Assembly (NCBI RefSeq): GCF_900172235.1
Contig: NZ_FWFQ01000008.1
Span: 62,001 to 126,000, forward strand
DNA: 64,000 nucleotides
Source: Pseudoruegeria aquimaris
GTDB lineage: Bacteria; Pseudomonadota; Alphaproteobacteria; Rhodobacterales; Rhodobacteraceae
Reading direction: 5' to 3'
Program-made: the position numbers and the translations under genes
Part shown: positions 31,220-40,522 of the stretch, in pieces
Layout: each line of letters starts with the position of its first letter
Position numbering within the stretch: position 1 is the stretch's first letter
Notes under the pieces: generated by a model
Told to the model about the DNA's origin: nothing
What the model saw: only the letters and a program-made list of their open reading frames with translations
The model's database searches: none

Positions 31220-32017
31220 TCAGGCCTGAAACCGCAGCGTGAGCCCGTCGTAGGCGGGCTGGATGTGATCGGCCGTCTCCGCCTGAACGGTGTCGTAGTC
31301 CATGTCGATGTGCATGTTCGTCAGCACCCCCTGTTTCGCCCCCGTGCGCGCGATCCAGTCGAGCGCCGTGTCGAGGTGGATGTGGGTGGGGTGCGGCGTG
31401 CGGCGCAGGGCGTCGAGGATGAAGCACTCCAGCCCGTCGAGCACGGCCCAGCTTTCCTCGTACATCTCGCTCACGTCGGGCAGGTAAGCCACGTCGCCGA
31501 TGCGAAAGCCGAGCGCATCGATGCTGCCGTGGCGCACGCGGAAGGGGGTGAGGGTGATCGCCCCGCCGTCGCCTTCGATCACCACGTCGCCGTCGATGGC
31601 GTGCAGATCCAGAATGGGCGGGTAGGGGGAGCCCGCGGGCTGCACGAAGGCGTAGCCGAAGCGTGAGATCAGATCGTTCTGGGTATCGCCGTCGGCCCAG
31701 ACGGGCAGGCGCTTGCGCGTGTTGTAGACGATCTGGCGCAGGTCATCGAGCCCGTGGACGTGATCGGCATGGGAGTGGGTGAAGACCACGGCGTCCAGCG
31801 TGCCGGCCCCGGCGTCGATGAGCTGCTGGCGCATGTCGGGCGAGGTGTCGATCAGCACCCGCGTCAGGCCGCCGGCCTCCTCGCGTTCGATCAGCAGTGA
31901 GCAGCGGCTGCGGCGGTTCTTCGGGTTTTCCGGGTCGCAATCGCCCCAGTTGCCGCCGATGCGCGGCACGCCGCCGGAGGAGCCGCAGCCCAGGATGCGA
32001 AAACGGATTTCAGCCAT
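31220..32017 (-). CDS. MBL-fold metallo-hydrolase (PhnP-like)
   Basis: A 265-residue metallo-beta-lactamase-fold protein. The metal motif HSHADHVHG and downstream ligands (D in YLPDVSE, H in LTNMHIDMDYD) are visible. The N-terminus has ILGCGSSGGVPRIGGNWG plus three cysteines (CGSS, DCDPENPKNRRSRCS) in the pattern of PhnP-type phosphodiesterases. Its role in this group of bacteria is not defined. Its start overlaps the tatD stop by one base, so it is coupled to tatD, an arrangement common in Alphaproteobacteria. Confidence 0.92.
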   Translation of the reverse strand: MAEIRFRILGCGSSGGVPRIGGNWGDCDPENPKNRRSRCSLLIEREEAGGLTRVLIDTSPDMRQQLIDAGAGTLDAVVFTHSHADHVHGLDDLRQIVYNTRKRLPVWADGDTQNDLISRFGYAFVQPAGSPYPPILDLHAIDGDVVIEGDGGAITLTPFRVRHGSIDALGFRIGDVAYLPDVSEMYEESWAVLDGLECFILDALRRTPHPTHIHLDTALDWIARTGAKQGVLTNMHIDMDYDTVQAETADHIQPAYDGLTLRFQA

Positions 32018-32823
32018 CAGGCGGCATCTTTCGCACGGGCGGCCTTGGTGAAGAGGCGGTCGAAGTTGGCCGTGGTCTGCGCCGCGAAGGCCTCGTAGCT
32101 CATGCCGAACACCTCGGCGCCGACCTTGGCGGTATGCACCGTATAGCCGGGTTCGTTGCGCTTGCCGCGGAACGGCGGCGGGGCGAGGTAGGGCGCGTCG
32201 GTCTCAACGAGAATGCGCTCCACCGGCGCGGCGGCGAAGATGTCGCGGATTTCCTGGCTCTTCTTGAAGGTGGCGATGCCCGACATCGACAGGTAGAAGC
32301 CCAGATCCAGCGCCGCTTCGGCGAGCGCGGGCGAGGAGGAGAAGCAGTGCATCACGCAGGCATAGGCCCCGGCGGCGTGTTCCTCGGCGAGGATGCGCGC
32401 CATGTCCGCGTCGGCCGCGCGGGCGTGGATGATCAGGGGCAGGCCCGTCTGCCGCGCGGCCTCGATATGGATGCGCAGGCTCTCCTGCTGCACGGCCTTG
32501 CTTTCGGCGGTGTAGTGGTAGTCGAGCCCGGTCTCGCCGATGCCGACGAACTTCGGGTGCCGCGCCAGGGCCACCAGTTCGTCCACCGTGGCCATCGGCT
32601 CCTCGGCGGCGCTCATGGGGTGGGTGCCGGCGGCGTAGAAGACAGGGGCGAAGCGTTCGGCGATGGCGCGCACCTGCGGCTCGTTCCGCAGCCGGGTGCA
32701 GATCGTGACCATCCGGCTCACGCCGGCTTCCACGGCCCGCTCGACCACCTGCGGAAGCTCCTCGGCGAAATCGGGGAAATCGAGGTGGCAGTGACTGTCG
32801 ACGATCTGGGGAACTGCTGTCAT
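32017..32823 (-). CDS. TatD family metal-dependent hydrolase (DNase)
   Basis: A 268-residue TIM-barrel metal hydrolase. Metal ligands are seen in VDSHCHLDFPDF, GIGETGLDYHY, LPLIIHARAADAD, CVMHCFSSS and ILVETDAPYLAPPPFRGKRNEP in family order. TatD/YcfH proteins are 3'-5' exonucleases with roles in DNA repair and turnover; they are not part of Tat export. It lies 11 bp after holB and overlaps the next gene by one base. Confidence 0.94.
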   Translation of the reverse strand: MTAVPQIVDSHCHLDFPDFAEELPQVVERAVEAGVSRMVTICTRLRNEPQVRAIAERFAPVFYAAGTHPMSAAEEPMATVDELVALARHPKFVGIGETGLDYHYTAESKAVQQESLRIHIEAARQTGLPLIIHARAADADMARILAEEHAAGAYACVMHCFSSSPALAEAALDLGFYLSMSGIATFKKSQEIRDIFAAAPVERILVETDAPYLAPPPFRGKRNEPGYTVHTAKVGAEVFGMSYEAFAAQTTANFDRLFTKAARAKDAA

Positions 32824-32834
32824 GGCGGCCTTCG

Positions 32835-33965
32835 TCAGGCGGCCGTGCGGGCCGCCGTTTCGTTGATCTTGAAAACCATATCAAGCAGAAGCGCGGCAGG
32901 GTCAAGGTTGACGGCCCGCCCGTGGCGCATGCGCGCCCCGAGGCTCTGCTGAAGCTCCGCCCAGCGGTGGCCGGCGCGCACGTCCGGCGCTATCCGGGCC
33001 AGCAGCGCGGCTTCGCCGGGGGCCGCTTCCACGGCGGGCGGGCCCATGACGGCCGCCCGCGCGGCGCGCGCCAGGAAAAGATCCATCATCGAGAAGAGCA
33101 GATCCTGCCGGGCCTCCTTGCCCTTTCCGGCCGCGCTCTCGGCCAGAGCGATGGCGAGCGGGCGGTCGACGCGGGGCAGGCCGGAGAACAGCTTGATGAT
33201 CGCGCGGTAGAGGGCGAGCCCGTCGTTGTGGATCAGCCGAAGCGCCTCGCCGACGGACCCGGCCGAAAGCTCGGCCAGCGCCTCGGGCGAGGCGATTTCG
33301 GTTTCGCCGGCCTGCGCCAGCGCCGCGCGCATCGCGTCGGGTGCAAGGCTGCGGCAGCGCAATTCCCGGCAGCGGGAGCGGATCGTGGGCAGCAGCCGCG
33401 AAGGCTGGTGGCTGATGAGCAGCAGCACCGCGCCTTCGGGCGGCTCTTCGAGCTGCTTGAGCAGGGCGTTGGCGGCGTTGCCGTTCATCTCGTCGGCGGA
33501 ATCCACGATCACCACGCGATGGCCGCCATCGGTGGACGAAAGCGCGAAGAAGGAGCGCATCCGGCGCACCTCGTCCACGGTGATCTCCTGGCGCAGCGTG
33601 CCCGTCTTCTCGTTGACCGGGCGCTTGAGGGAGAACAGCCCTGGCTCGGCCCCCGCCAGCAGCCTGCGGGCCACGGGGTGCTCGGGATCCACGTCGAGGC
33701 GATCGGGGGCGGGGGGCGCATCGCCGAACAGGCCGCCGCCGTCCTGCGGCGGGTTGGCCAGCAGAAAACGCGCGATCTTCCACGCCAGCGTGGCCTTGCC
33801 CACCCCGCGCGGGCCGGTGATGAGCCAGGCGTGGTGCAGGCGGCCGGTGGTGTAGGCGTCGAGGAAGGCGGCCTCGGCCTCTTCCTGCCCGATCAGGCAC
33901 TCGGTTTCGCGCGGATGCGGCGCGCCGTCGATGCGGTCTGGCTCGGGCGGTGGCGTCTCGTTCAT
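32835..33965 (-). CDS. holB: DNA polymerase III subunit delta'
   Basis: A 376-residue clamp-loader subunit with the AAA+ core: HAWLITGPRGVGKATLAWKIARFLL (P-loop GPRGVGKAT), VVIVDSADEMNGNAANALLKQLEEPPEGAVLLLISHQP and the sensor-1 region RLLPTIRSRCRELRC. The delta' zinc-finger cysteines are not present in the usual position, as in many alphaproteobacterial versions. The C-terminal collar domain follows from about residue 230. Its start overlaps tmk by 4 bp, the classic tmk-holB arrangement. Confidence 0.95.
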   Translation of the reverse strand: MNETPPPEPDRIDGAPHPRETECLIGQEEAEAAFLDAYTTGRLHHAWLITGPRGVGKATLAWKIARFLLANPPQDGGGLFGDAPPAPDRLDVDPEHPVARRLLAGAEPGLFSLKRPVNEKTGTLRQEITVDEVRRMRSFFALSSTDGGHRVVIVDSADEMNGNAANALLKQLEEPPEGAVLLLISHQPSRLLPTIRSRCRELRCRSLAPDAMRAALAQAGETEIASPEALAELSAGSVGEALRLIHNDGLALYRAIIKLFSGLPRVDRPLAIALAESAAGKGKEARQDLLFSMMDLFLARAARAAVMGPPAVEAAPGEAALLARIAPDVRAGHRWAELQQSLGARMRHGRAVNLDPAALLLDMVFKINETAARTAA

Positions 33966-34573
33966 GGCAGGCGCGCCTCCACAGCGGCAAACACCGCTTC
34001 GGCCACCACTTCGGGCGCGGCATCGCCGTCAATCACCGCGAAGCGGGGGGCGAACTCCTCGGCGAGGGCGAGGAAGCCCGCCCGCATCCGGCGCTGCAGC
34101 TCAAGCCCGAAATCCTCGAACCGTTCTTCAGCGGTTTGCCGCGCCTTGGCACGGGACAGCCCTTTTTCCGGGTCCATGTCGATCAGCACCGTCAGGTCCG
34201 GGTCGCGCCCGATCATCAGCTCGTGCAGCGCATCGACGGTGCCGCGCAGATCTCCGCGCGAGATGCCCTGATACATGCGGGTGGAATCGGCAAAGCGGTC
34301 GCAGATGACGATCTGCCCCGCCTCGAGCGCAGGCTGGATCGTGCGTTCCAGGTGATCGCGGCGGGCGGCGGTGAACAGCAGGATCTCCGTCTCCGCGGAC
34401 CAGCGGTCGGGATCGCCTTCCAGCACCAGCTTGCGGATCTCCTCGGCGCCGGGCGAGCCGCCGGGTTCCCGCGTGAGGACCACACCGTGCCCCATGCCGC
34501 GCAGGCGATCGGCCAGGCGCCGGGCCTGCGTGGATTTGCCGGATCCGTCGATCCCCTCGAAGGAAATGAACAT
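33962..34573 (-). CDS. tmk: Thymidylate kinase
   Basis: A 203-residue kinase that phosphorylates dTMP to dTDP. Features are the P-loop FEGIDGSGKSTQARRL, the DRx motif (VICDRFADSTRMYQG) and the lid region LSRAKARQTAEERFEDFG with basic residues typical of type II enzymes. The length is normal. It lies 10 bp after dacC and overlaps holB by 4 bp. Confidence 0.96.
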   Translation of the reverse strand: MFISFEGIDGSGKSTQARRLADRLRGMGHGVVLTREPGGSPGAEEIRKLVLEGDPDRWSAETEILLFTAARRDHLERTIQPALEAGQIVICDRFADSTRMYQGISRGDLRGTVDALHELMIGRDPDLTVLIDMDPEKGLSRAKARQTAEERFEDFGLELQRRMRAGFLALAEEFAPRFAVIDGDAAPEVVAEAVFAAVEARLP

Positions 34574-34583
34574 AGTGATCCGA

Positions 34584-35744
34584 TCAGAGGCCGGCGGCCT
34601 GGGCCTCGCCCATGACCTGCCGGAAGAGAACCTGCGCCGCCGCCTTCAGCCGCGGCAGGAAGCCGCCGCGGGCCACGTCTCGATCGGCCACCAGCGGGAT
34701 GCGGGCGTCGGGCATGCCTTCGAGCGGCACCACCAGCGTGCCGATCTCCTGCCCCTTCGCGATGGGGGCCTCGATCGGGGTCTTGTGTTCGACGGTGGCG
34801 TTCAGATCGCCCTGCGAGAGCGCGGGGACCAGCAGGCGGGCGTCCTCGGCGGGCACGAGGCCGACGGTTTCGGAATCGCCCATCCAGACCTTGGCCGTGG
34901 CCACCTGCGTGCCGGCCTTGGCGACGGTCTTCTCCACGAACTGGCGGAAGGCCCAGCTCACCACGCGCTCGGCCTCTTCGGCGCGGGCGCGTTCGGACGG
35001 AAGGCCGGAGATCACGAAGGTCACCCGGCGGTTGCCCTGTTTGGCCGAGCCGACGAGCCCGTAGCCGGCTTCCTGCGTGTGGCCCGTCTTCAGGCCGTCC
35101 GCGCCGATGCCCAGCTTCAGAAGCGGGTTGCGGTTGAAGCGGTTGTCCGGCGAGCGGCCGTCGAAGGGAAATTCCGTCTGCGCGAAGTAGTGGTAATACT
35201 CGGGGAATTCGGTGATCAGCCGCTCGGCGAGGATACCGAGATCGCGCATCGACATGCGCTGCGCCGGATGCGGCCAGCCCGATGCGTTGGCGAAGGTGGA
35301 GTTGGTCATGCCGAGCGCCTTGGCGCGCGTGTTCATCTGCGCGGCGAAGGTAGCCTCCGAGCCGGCGAGCCCCTCGGCGACCACCACGCAGGCATCATTG
35401 CCCGACTGCACGATGATGCCCTGGATCAGTTCTTCCACCGTCGGGCGGTCGCGCTCGTTGAGGAACATGGTCGAGCCGCCCATGTTCTTGGCGCGCGAGG
35501 ATACGGGAAAGCGCGTTTCCATCGTCACCCGGCCGTCCTTCAGGGCCTCGAAGAGCATGTTGAGCGTCATCAGCTTGGACATCGACGCCGGCGGCAGCGG
35601 CACGTCCGCCTGTTTCTCCAGCAGCACGGTGCCCGTCGTCTGGTCCACGACGTAGGCCGAGGTCGCCAGGGTTTCGAAGGAGAGGGCGGGCAGCGGCAGC
35701 AGGGCGGCGAGGGCGAGTGCGGCGGCTTTCAGCATCTGGCGCAT
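34584..35744 (-). CDS. dacC: D-alanyl-D-alanine carboxypeptidase (PBP5/6 type)
   Basis: A 386-residue serine peptidase that removes the terminal D-Ala of peptidoglycan pentapeptides. A signal peptide (AAALALAALLPLPALS) is followed by the three active-site motifs SMSK (the S of PPASMSKLMT), SGN (VQSGNDAC) and KTG (DGLKTGHT). The C-terminal beta domain (IEAPIAKGQEIGTLVVPLEG) and a final amphipathic helix (FLPRLKAAAQVLFRQVMGEA) that anchors PBP5 to the membrane are both present. It follows the SPOR lipoprotein by 18 bp, an arrangement that fits joint action in cell-wall remodelling. Confidence 0.93.
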   Translation of the reverse strand: MRQMLKAAALALAALLPLPALSFETLATSAYVVDQTTGTVLLEKQADVPLPPASMSKLMTLNMLFEALKDGRVTMETRFPVSSRAKNMGGSTMFLNERDRPTVEELIQGIIVQSGNDACVVVAEGLAGSEATFAAQMNTRAKALGMTNSTFANASGWPHPAQRMSMRDLGILAERLITEFPEYYHYFAQTEFPFDGRSPDNRFNRNPLLKLGIGADGLKTGHTQEAGYGLVGSAKQGNRRVTFVISGLPSERARAEEAERVVSWAFRQFVEKTVAKAGTQVATAKVWMGDSETVGLVPAEDARLLVPALSQGDLNATVEHKTPIEAPIAKGQEIGTLVVPLEGMPDARIPLVADRDVARGGFLPRLKAAAQVLFRQVMGEAQAAGL

Positions 35745-35762
35745 GGAGATCTCCGGTTCGCG

Positions 35763-36647
35763 TTAGCTGGAAACGAAATAGGCATCCTCGAATCCGAGCC
35801 CCTGCACCTTCTTCAGCAGTGCGTTGCGATCGGATTTCGAGCTGGCCGGGCCGACGATGACCCGCCAGAAGGTTTTGCCCTTCGTCGTCTGTTTCTTGAT
35901 GGTCGGGATCACCCCGTGCTGGCGCATGGCTTCCGCGGTGCGGTTGGCGTTCTCTTCCACCGAGAAGATGCCGATCTGCACGTAGGGCTTGTCGAGCTTG
36001 GGGGTGGTCTTGGGTTTGGGCGCGGGCGCGGGCGCCGCCTGCGGCGCGGCGGCGGTGGCTGCCGCAGCGCTGCCGGTGGTTTGGGCCTCCTCGACCTCGG
36101 CGATGGCCGCCCCGGCGGCTGCGATCGGATCGTCCAGCGTTTCCGCGGCGATCTGCTCGGGCGCGTCTAGCTCGGCCGTGGCCGTGGCTTCGGGCTCCAC
36201 GGGCACTTCTTCCTTGCGCAGCGCGGTGACGTTGAGCGTGGCCGGTTGCCCGGCGAGCATTCCCAGCGCTTCGGCGGCGTCGGAGGAGACCTGGAACACC
36301 GGGCCGGGGGTTTCGCGTTCGCGGCGGAACAGGGCGCCGATGACGAATTTGCCGTTGTCCTCGTTGCGGATGATCACCCGCTCGGGATCCTTGGAATCCG
36401 GGTGCGCGACCCAGACGCCACCCAGCGAGGGGCGCCCGTCCCACAGGCCTTTCTCGGTCTCCTGGAAGACCTGCGGCGCCTCGACGTCGCGCTCGACGAT
36501 CTTGACGGAGGTCGCCGTGGAGGTGGTGGATGCCTCGGGGCCGTCACCGCCACCGAACAGGTTTCCGCTGGTGGTTTCATTGCAGCCGGCGACGGCCAAT
36601 GCGCACAGAACGGCGGCAATGGCCGTGCTCCGCTTTCCTGCTGTCAT
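35763..36647 (-). CDS. SPOR-domain lipoprotein
   Basis: A 294-residue lipoprotein: signal peptide with lipobox AVAGC (acylated cysteine near residue 22). A domain of unknown type with HPDSKDPERVIIRNEDNGKFVIGALFRRE follows at residues about 60-150. A long Ala/Pro/Glu-rich linker leads to a C-terminal SPOR domain (YVQIGIFSVEENANRTAEAMRQ to GFEDAYFVSS), which binds denuded septal peptidoglycan. ATG at 36647 is chosen because the signal peptide starts there; the frame is open 45 codons upstream. It begins a six- or seven-gene run that includes dacC and tmk. It resembles RlpA only in the SPOR part. Confidence 0.88.
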   Translation of the reverse strand: MTAGKRSTAIAAVLCALAVAGCNETTSGNLFGGGDGPEASTTSTATSVKIVERDVEAPQVFQETEKGLWDGRPSLGGVWVAHPDSKDPERVIIRNEDNGKFVIGALFRRERETPGPVFQVSSDAAEALGMLAGQPATLNVTALRKEEVPVEPEATATAELDAPEQIAAETLDDPIAAAGAAIAEVEEAQTTGSAAAATAAAPQAAPAPAPKPKTTPKLDKPYVQIGIFSVEENANRTAEAMRQHGVIPTIKKQTTKGKTFWRVIVGPASSKSDRNALLKKVQGLGFEDAYFVSS

Positions 36648-36853
36648 GTTGTTGCCCTTTTCCTCTCGCCTCGCTCCGGGTGGGCCCCTCGTTTCGCGGG
36701 GGCGTGCCTCGGTGCTGGATTTCCCGTCTTTGCGGCGAAGTGTAGCGCCTGAGCGGGGGCAAGGGAAGTGGATCGGCGGCAACTGGCCGATAAGCCGTGC
36801 GGAAAGATTGCGGTTCCAGAATCACAAGCCGCCCGCTAGGAGTTTCCGGCACC

Positions 36854-36943
36854 GGAGAGGTGGCAGAGTGGTCGAATGCGGCGGTCTTGAAAACCGTTGA
36901 GCGTGTGAGCGTTCCCTGGGTTCGAATCCCAGTCTCTCCGCCA
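36854..36943 (+). tRNA. tRNA-Ser (TGA)
   Basis: A 90-nt class II tRNA with encoded CCA. The acceptor stem GGAGAGG pairs with TCTCTCC, and the anticodon arm GCGGTCTTGAAAACCGT has the anticodon TGA. The long variable arm (GAGCGTGTGAGCGTTC region) and T-arm CTGGGTTCGAATCCCAG are complete; the discriminator is G73. It lies between the SPOR lipoprotein gene and the hdhA-like gene, with no integrase or direct repeat of its 3' end visible nearby. Confidence 0.97.
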
Positions 36944-37182
36944 TACACTCATGCAGCTTTGGCAACAGCAATAAACGCCGTGGATGGAAGCATATCCGGT
37001 ACGCGAGCAGGTATTGCGGGCAGGGCGTCGGCAGCGGGCGATGGCCTCTTTCATTCGCCTTCAATATCAAGAAAAGCGCAACTCGCCGGGGGTGTTGGCG
37101 CGCATTGGGATGTGGGCGCGACGAGCAGGCGTTGGAAATATCCCAACCAATCAAGCGCGCCCCTTGCCGTTGATTTCCATGC

Positions 37183-37950
37183 TCAATCGAGTTCCTGAAC
37201 GCCCCCGCCGGAGACGGTCAGCACCTGGCCGCTGATCCAGGCTGAGGCCGGCGCGCAAAGGAAGAGCGCCGCGTAGGCGATGTCTTCCGGTTCACCGAGC
37301 CGTCCCAAGGGCGTGTGCCTGAGCATGGCCGTCTCGACGTCGTCGTTCAGAACCGAGGCCAGAGCTTCGGTCTTGATCGCTCCGGGAGCTATGGCGTTCA
37401 CGCGCACGCCCATCGGCCCGAGATCGAAAGCCGCGTTGCGGGTCAGGTGGTTCACGGCGGCCTTGGAGGATCCGTAGGACGCCATCCTCTGGTTCCTGTT
37501 TTCCGCCGCCATCGAGGAGATGTTGAGCACCGCACCGCCGCCGGCCTTCCGCATGTGATGCGCGGCGAGCTGCGTCAGGCGGAACAGCGAAAAGACGTTC
37601 AACTCGTATGCCCAGCGGAAATCATCCATCGGCATGTCGAAGGGCTTCGGGCCGCCCCCGCCCGCGTTGTTGACGAGAATGGAGAGGCCGCCGAAGCGCG
37701 TGATGGCGAGATCCACCGCCGCCTCGAGGTCTGCTTCCACGGTTACGTTGCAGGCCAGCGCCGCCGCCTTGCCGCCATTGGCGATGATCTCCTCTGCGAC
37801 CGCCTTCGCGGTTTCGGCCTTGAGATCGCTGACGACGACCGATGCGCCGGCCCCGGCAAAGAGCCGGGCCACGCTGCGGCCGATCCCAGCGCCGGCCCCG
37901 GTCACGAGCGCGATCTGCCCGTCCAATCTGAAACGGTCCGGTTCAAACAT
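37183..37950 (-). CDS. hdhA: 7-alpha-hydroxysteroid dehydrogenase-like SDR
   Basis: A 255-residue NAD(P)-dependent short-chain dehydrogenase. It has the cofactor motif VTGAGAGIG, NNAGGGGPKPFDMPM, and the catalytic S (ISSMAAEN) and YGSSK pair. It ends GQVLTVSGGGVQEL. Long stretches (GGGGPKPFDMPM, YELNVFS, SMAAEN, FLCAP, SGGGVQEL) are nearly identical to E. coli HdhA, and the length is the same, so oxidation of the 7-alpha hydroxyl of bile acids or a related steroid is plausible. ATG at 37950 has GGAGGGAAAG upstream. It stands alone after tRNA-Ser and is flanked by lower-GC, gene-poor DNA. Confidence 0.85.
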   Translation of the reverse strand: MFEPDRFRLDGQIALVTGAGAGIGRSVARLFAGAGASVVVSDLKAETAKAVAEEIIANGGKAAALACNVTVEADLEAAVDLAITRFGGLSILVNNAGGGGPKPFDMPMDDFRWAYELNVFSLFRLTQLAAHHMRKAGGGAVLNISSMAAENRNQRMASYGSSKAAVNHLTRNAAFDLGPMGVRVNAIAPGAIKTEALASVLNDDVETAMLRHTPLGRLGEPEDIAYAALFLCAPASAWISGQVLTVSGGGVQELD

Positions 37951-38128
37951 CTTTCCCTCCTTGAAATACCTTGGTTGCAAAGAGGGATACGGGGTGGCTG
38001 GAGGATTTGGATCACGGGCTTCCACGAAGCGCGTTCCGCGCGGGCCGAGTGGCTGCGTTGCGGGCGGCGGCGCGGAAGCCGCCTCCCGAGAGGTGCGAGG
38101 GTCGCACGGCGCGTTCAGCCGGCCGGGA

Positions 38129-40510
38129 TCAGGCGGCCATCGCGGGCGGGGTTTCGTCCCGCCAGCCGCCGCCGGGGCGGTAGCGCGCGGCGATGCGTCC
38201 GCCTTCCAGCTTCATCAGGTGGAGCCAGCCGTTGTCGAACAGCGCCGCAACCTGCGGATGGCGGGCGAGGATCTGCGAGATCGCCTCGCACGGGGCCTCG
38301 ATGAGCACGGTCAGCCGCTGCGGCGCATGGGCCGGGCGCTCGCCGTCGTGCACCGCCTGCCAGGGCAGGCCCGCGCGCAAGCGTCCGCCATTGCCTTCGA
38401 TCACCCCGATGCCGCCGAGCACGTTGTGAATGAGCTTGTTGCCGGCGCCGAAGGCGGTGGGGGCGAGGGAGGAGCCGTAGTATTGCAGGCTGATCCAGCT
38501 GGCCACCACGACGGGGGCGGTCAGGATCAGTTCGAGCGTGGCGAAGCCCTCGTCGGCCGTCCAGTCGTAGCTGTGCAGGAAGGCCCGCCCGCCCAGATCC
38601 TTGCCCGTGGTCACCTCGCGCGGCGCCGCGATGAAGGCGGCGCAGCCGGCGAGCCCCCATTCGGGGCGGATCTCGGCCCAGTCCCGCGCGCGCGCGGCCA
38701 CGGAGGCCGGCGTGGCGCCGGGCAGCCGCAGGGCGCGCTCGGCGCGCACCTGCTGCCCCGCCGCGCGCAGCCAGCCTTGCACCTGCGCCAGGTCGGTGGC
38801 CTGCGCGGGGGCGGCATCGGTGTCGAACAGCGTCACCTCGTCGGTGGTGGTGTCATGCAGCGCGGCCACGAAACGGGTGTCCTCGGGCAGCGAGATGCCG
38901 GCCTCGGGCAGATGTGCGCGGGTCGCCGGATCGTTCAGCAGGCTGGCCAGCAGGCGGGCCGAAACCGCGCCCGTGTGCCCGCCGCAGGCGCCGCAGTGGT
39001 AGGCACTTTCGTGGGGGTTGTTGGTGACGTGGGCGCCGTGCCCGACGAGCAGCACCAGAGGGGCGAATCGCTCGCGCAGCCCCATCGCCCGCAGCACGCC
39101 GGCCGCGATCTCGGCCCGGCGCGCCGGGGGCAGTTCTTCGGAAAACCGCGGGGCGGGGGCCGGCGCGGCGGGTTTGCCGGCCTTGCCGAAGGCGCCTTTC
39201 AGCAGCTTGCCGCCATAGGCGAGCCCGGCGGCCTCGACGAATGCGAAGGAGGAGACCGCCGCCTGCCGGAACCGCCCCCAAGCCCGGATCGCCCGTGCGC
39301 CGATCCGCGCGGCCTGTTCGGCGTCATCGGGTTGCTGGCTGGTGCTGCGCAGGCTGGGCGCCAGCAGCGCCGGCAGATGGTCCTCCACGACGTCGGAGCC
39401 GTGCGGGGCATGGGCCACCGCCAGGCCGAAGAACCCGGCGAAGCCGATCGTCTCGATGCCCGGAGCCTGCGCTTCGAGCGCGCGGCGGAAGGGCTCGGAG
39501 CGCACGTCGATGCAGAAGGCCGCCTGCAGGGCCGGGCGGGCCGCAGGGCGGGAGGCGGGGCCGTCGAGCCGGGCGGCGAGCCGGCGCTGCCAGGCCCGTT
39601 CGGCCGCGTCCTGCAGAATGGCGTCGATCACCGTATCCTGCGTGGGGGCGAGGGGGGCGGCATGGGCCGCGACGATCTCGGCCCACCGGGCGGAGAGTTC
39701 GGGGTGCTGGTCCAGGAGCGCGGCCTCCCAGGAGAGGCGGATGGCCAGCAGCGCCGCGAGGGTTGGGTCGGTCCGGCCGGACTGTTCGGCCTGCCACAGC
39801 AGCCAGCGCGCGTGCTGGGCCCAGCCGCCGAGATCCATCAGCAGGCGGTGAAAGGCCGTCTCTGCGGCCTCCGCCGTGATCCCGAGTGCCCGGGCCGCGC
39901 GGGCGATGGCCCGCTCCGGCGTGTCGGGCAGGGCGGCGACATGCGCGCAGAAGCCCTTCAGGCCGGCGATTTCGGGGGTCAGGTCACGCGATGCCCAGGC
40001 CCGCCACGCGGCCCAGGGATCGGCGCCCGGCGCAGGCATCCACAGCGCCTGGCCGCGGTCGAAGTGGCCGCCCGCCCAGAGGCCGATGCAGCGCTCGATC
40101 ACGGCGGGCCAGTCCGTCCGGCCCGCCTCGGCGGCAAGGTCGGCCACGGTGGGCAGGGCGCGGGGCGCCGGCGCCGGGGCGTGCATCCGCGCCTTCAGCA
40201 GCGCAAGATCCACCGGTTTCAGCGGTGAGGGGCATTCGATGAGCGCCGCGGCGAGATCGTCGTCGGTGATCCGGCCTTCCGCCACCTGTGCGGCAAGCTC
40301 CGCGCGGGAGCGAAAGACGGAGACGCCCGCCACGCGGGCCAGCCGCGCCGCCGCCGTGGTGGCCTCCTCGCCGGCCTGCCCGAGGAAGGGGTTCACCGCC
40401 ACCGTGGCGTCGAGCGGGAACGCCGGGGGAATGGCCCGCGCGGCGGCCTCGGCCGCCGTGAGGATCGCCGAAAGCCGGGCGGGTGCGATATCGATTTCTT
40501 GCATGAACAT
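38129..40510 (-). CDS. dabA: DabA, carbonic-anhydrase-like subunit of DAB inorganic-carbon pump
   Basis: A 793-residue protein of the DUF2309/DabA family, the cytoplasmic partner of a membrane proton-conducting subunit that powers uptake of dissolved inorganic carbon. The beta-carbonic-anhydrase-like zinc site is visible: C and D in FCIDVRSEP, and H and C in VGHGAHVTNNPHESAYHCGACGG (H of GHG, C of YHCGACG). Other family stretches are VAVNPFLGQ near the N-terminus and QPAVLF-like loops at the C-terminus (HNVLGGIGVIEGNGGRLRAGLPWQ). ATG at 40510 or 40504. It follows dabB by 12 bp. The known family function is firm; activity here is inferred. Confidence 0.92.
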   Translation of the reverse strand: MFMQEIDIAPARLSAILTAAEAAARAIPPAFPLDATVAVNPFLGQAGEEATTAAARLARVAGVSVFRSRAELAAQVAEGRITDDDLAAALIECPSPLKPVDLALLKARMHAPAPAPRALPTVADLAAEAGRTDWPAVIERCIGLWAGGHFDRGQALWMPAPGADPWAAWRAWASRDLTPEIAGLKGFCAHVAALPDTPERAIARAARALGITAEAAETAFHRLLMDLGGWAQHARWLLWQAEQSGRTDPTLAALLAIRLSWEAALLDQHPELSARWAEIVAAHAAPLAPTQDTVIDAILQDAAERAWQRRLAARLDGPASRPAARPALQAAFCIDVRSEPFRRALEAQAPGIETIGFAGFFGLAVAHAPHGSDVVEDHLPALLAPSLRSTSQQPDDAEQAARIGARAIRAWGRFRQAAVSSFAFVEAAGLAYGGKLLKGAFGKAGKPAAPAPAPRFSEELPPARRAEIAAGVLRAMGLRERFAPLVLLVGHGAHVTNNPHESAYHCGACGGHTGAVSARLLASLLNDPATRAHLPEAGISLPEDTRFVAALHDTTTDEVTLFDTDAAPAQATDLAQVQGWLRAAGQQVRAERALRLPGATPASVAARARDWAEIRPEWGLAGCAAFIAAPREVTTGKDLGGRAFLHSYDWTADEGFATLELILTAPVVVASWISLQYYGSSLAPTAFGAGNKLIHNVLGGIGVIEGNGGRLRAGLPWQAVHDGERPAHAPQRLTVLIEAPCEAISQILARHPQVAALFDNGWLHLMKLEGGRIAARYRPGGGWRDETPPAMAA

Positions 40511-40522
40511 GGTCTCGGATCC

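Noticed and set aside
36854-37182. tRNA-Ser as an integration site of a genomic island carrying hdhA
   Set aside because: No integrase gene and no repeated tRNA 3' end are visible in the following kilobases; only the lower-GC gap hints at insertion.
37634-40228. 864-codon open frame on the plus strand opposite hdhA and dabA
   Set aside because: Shadow of dabA with Gly/Arg/Gln-rich composition and no recognisable domain; dabA has clear zinc-site motifs.
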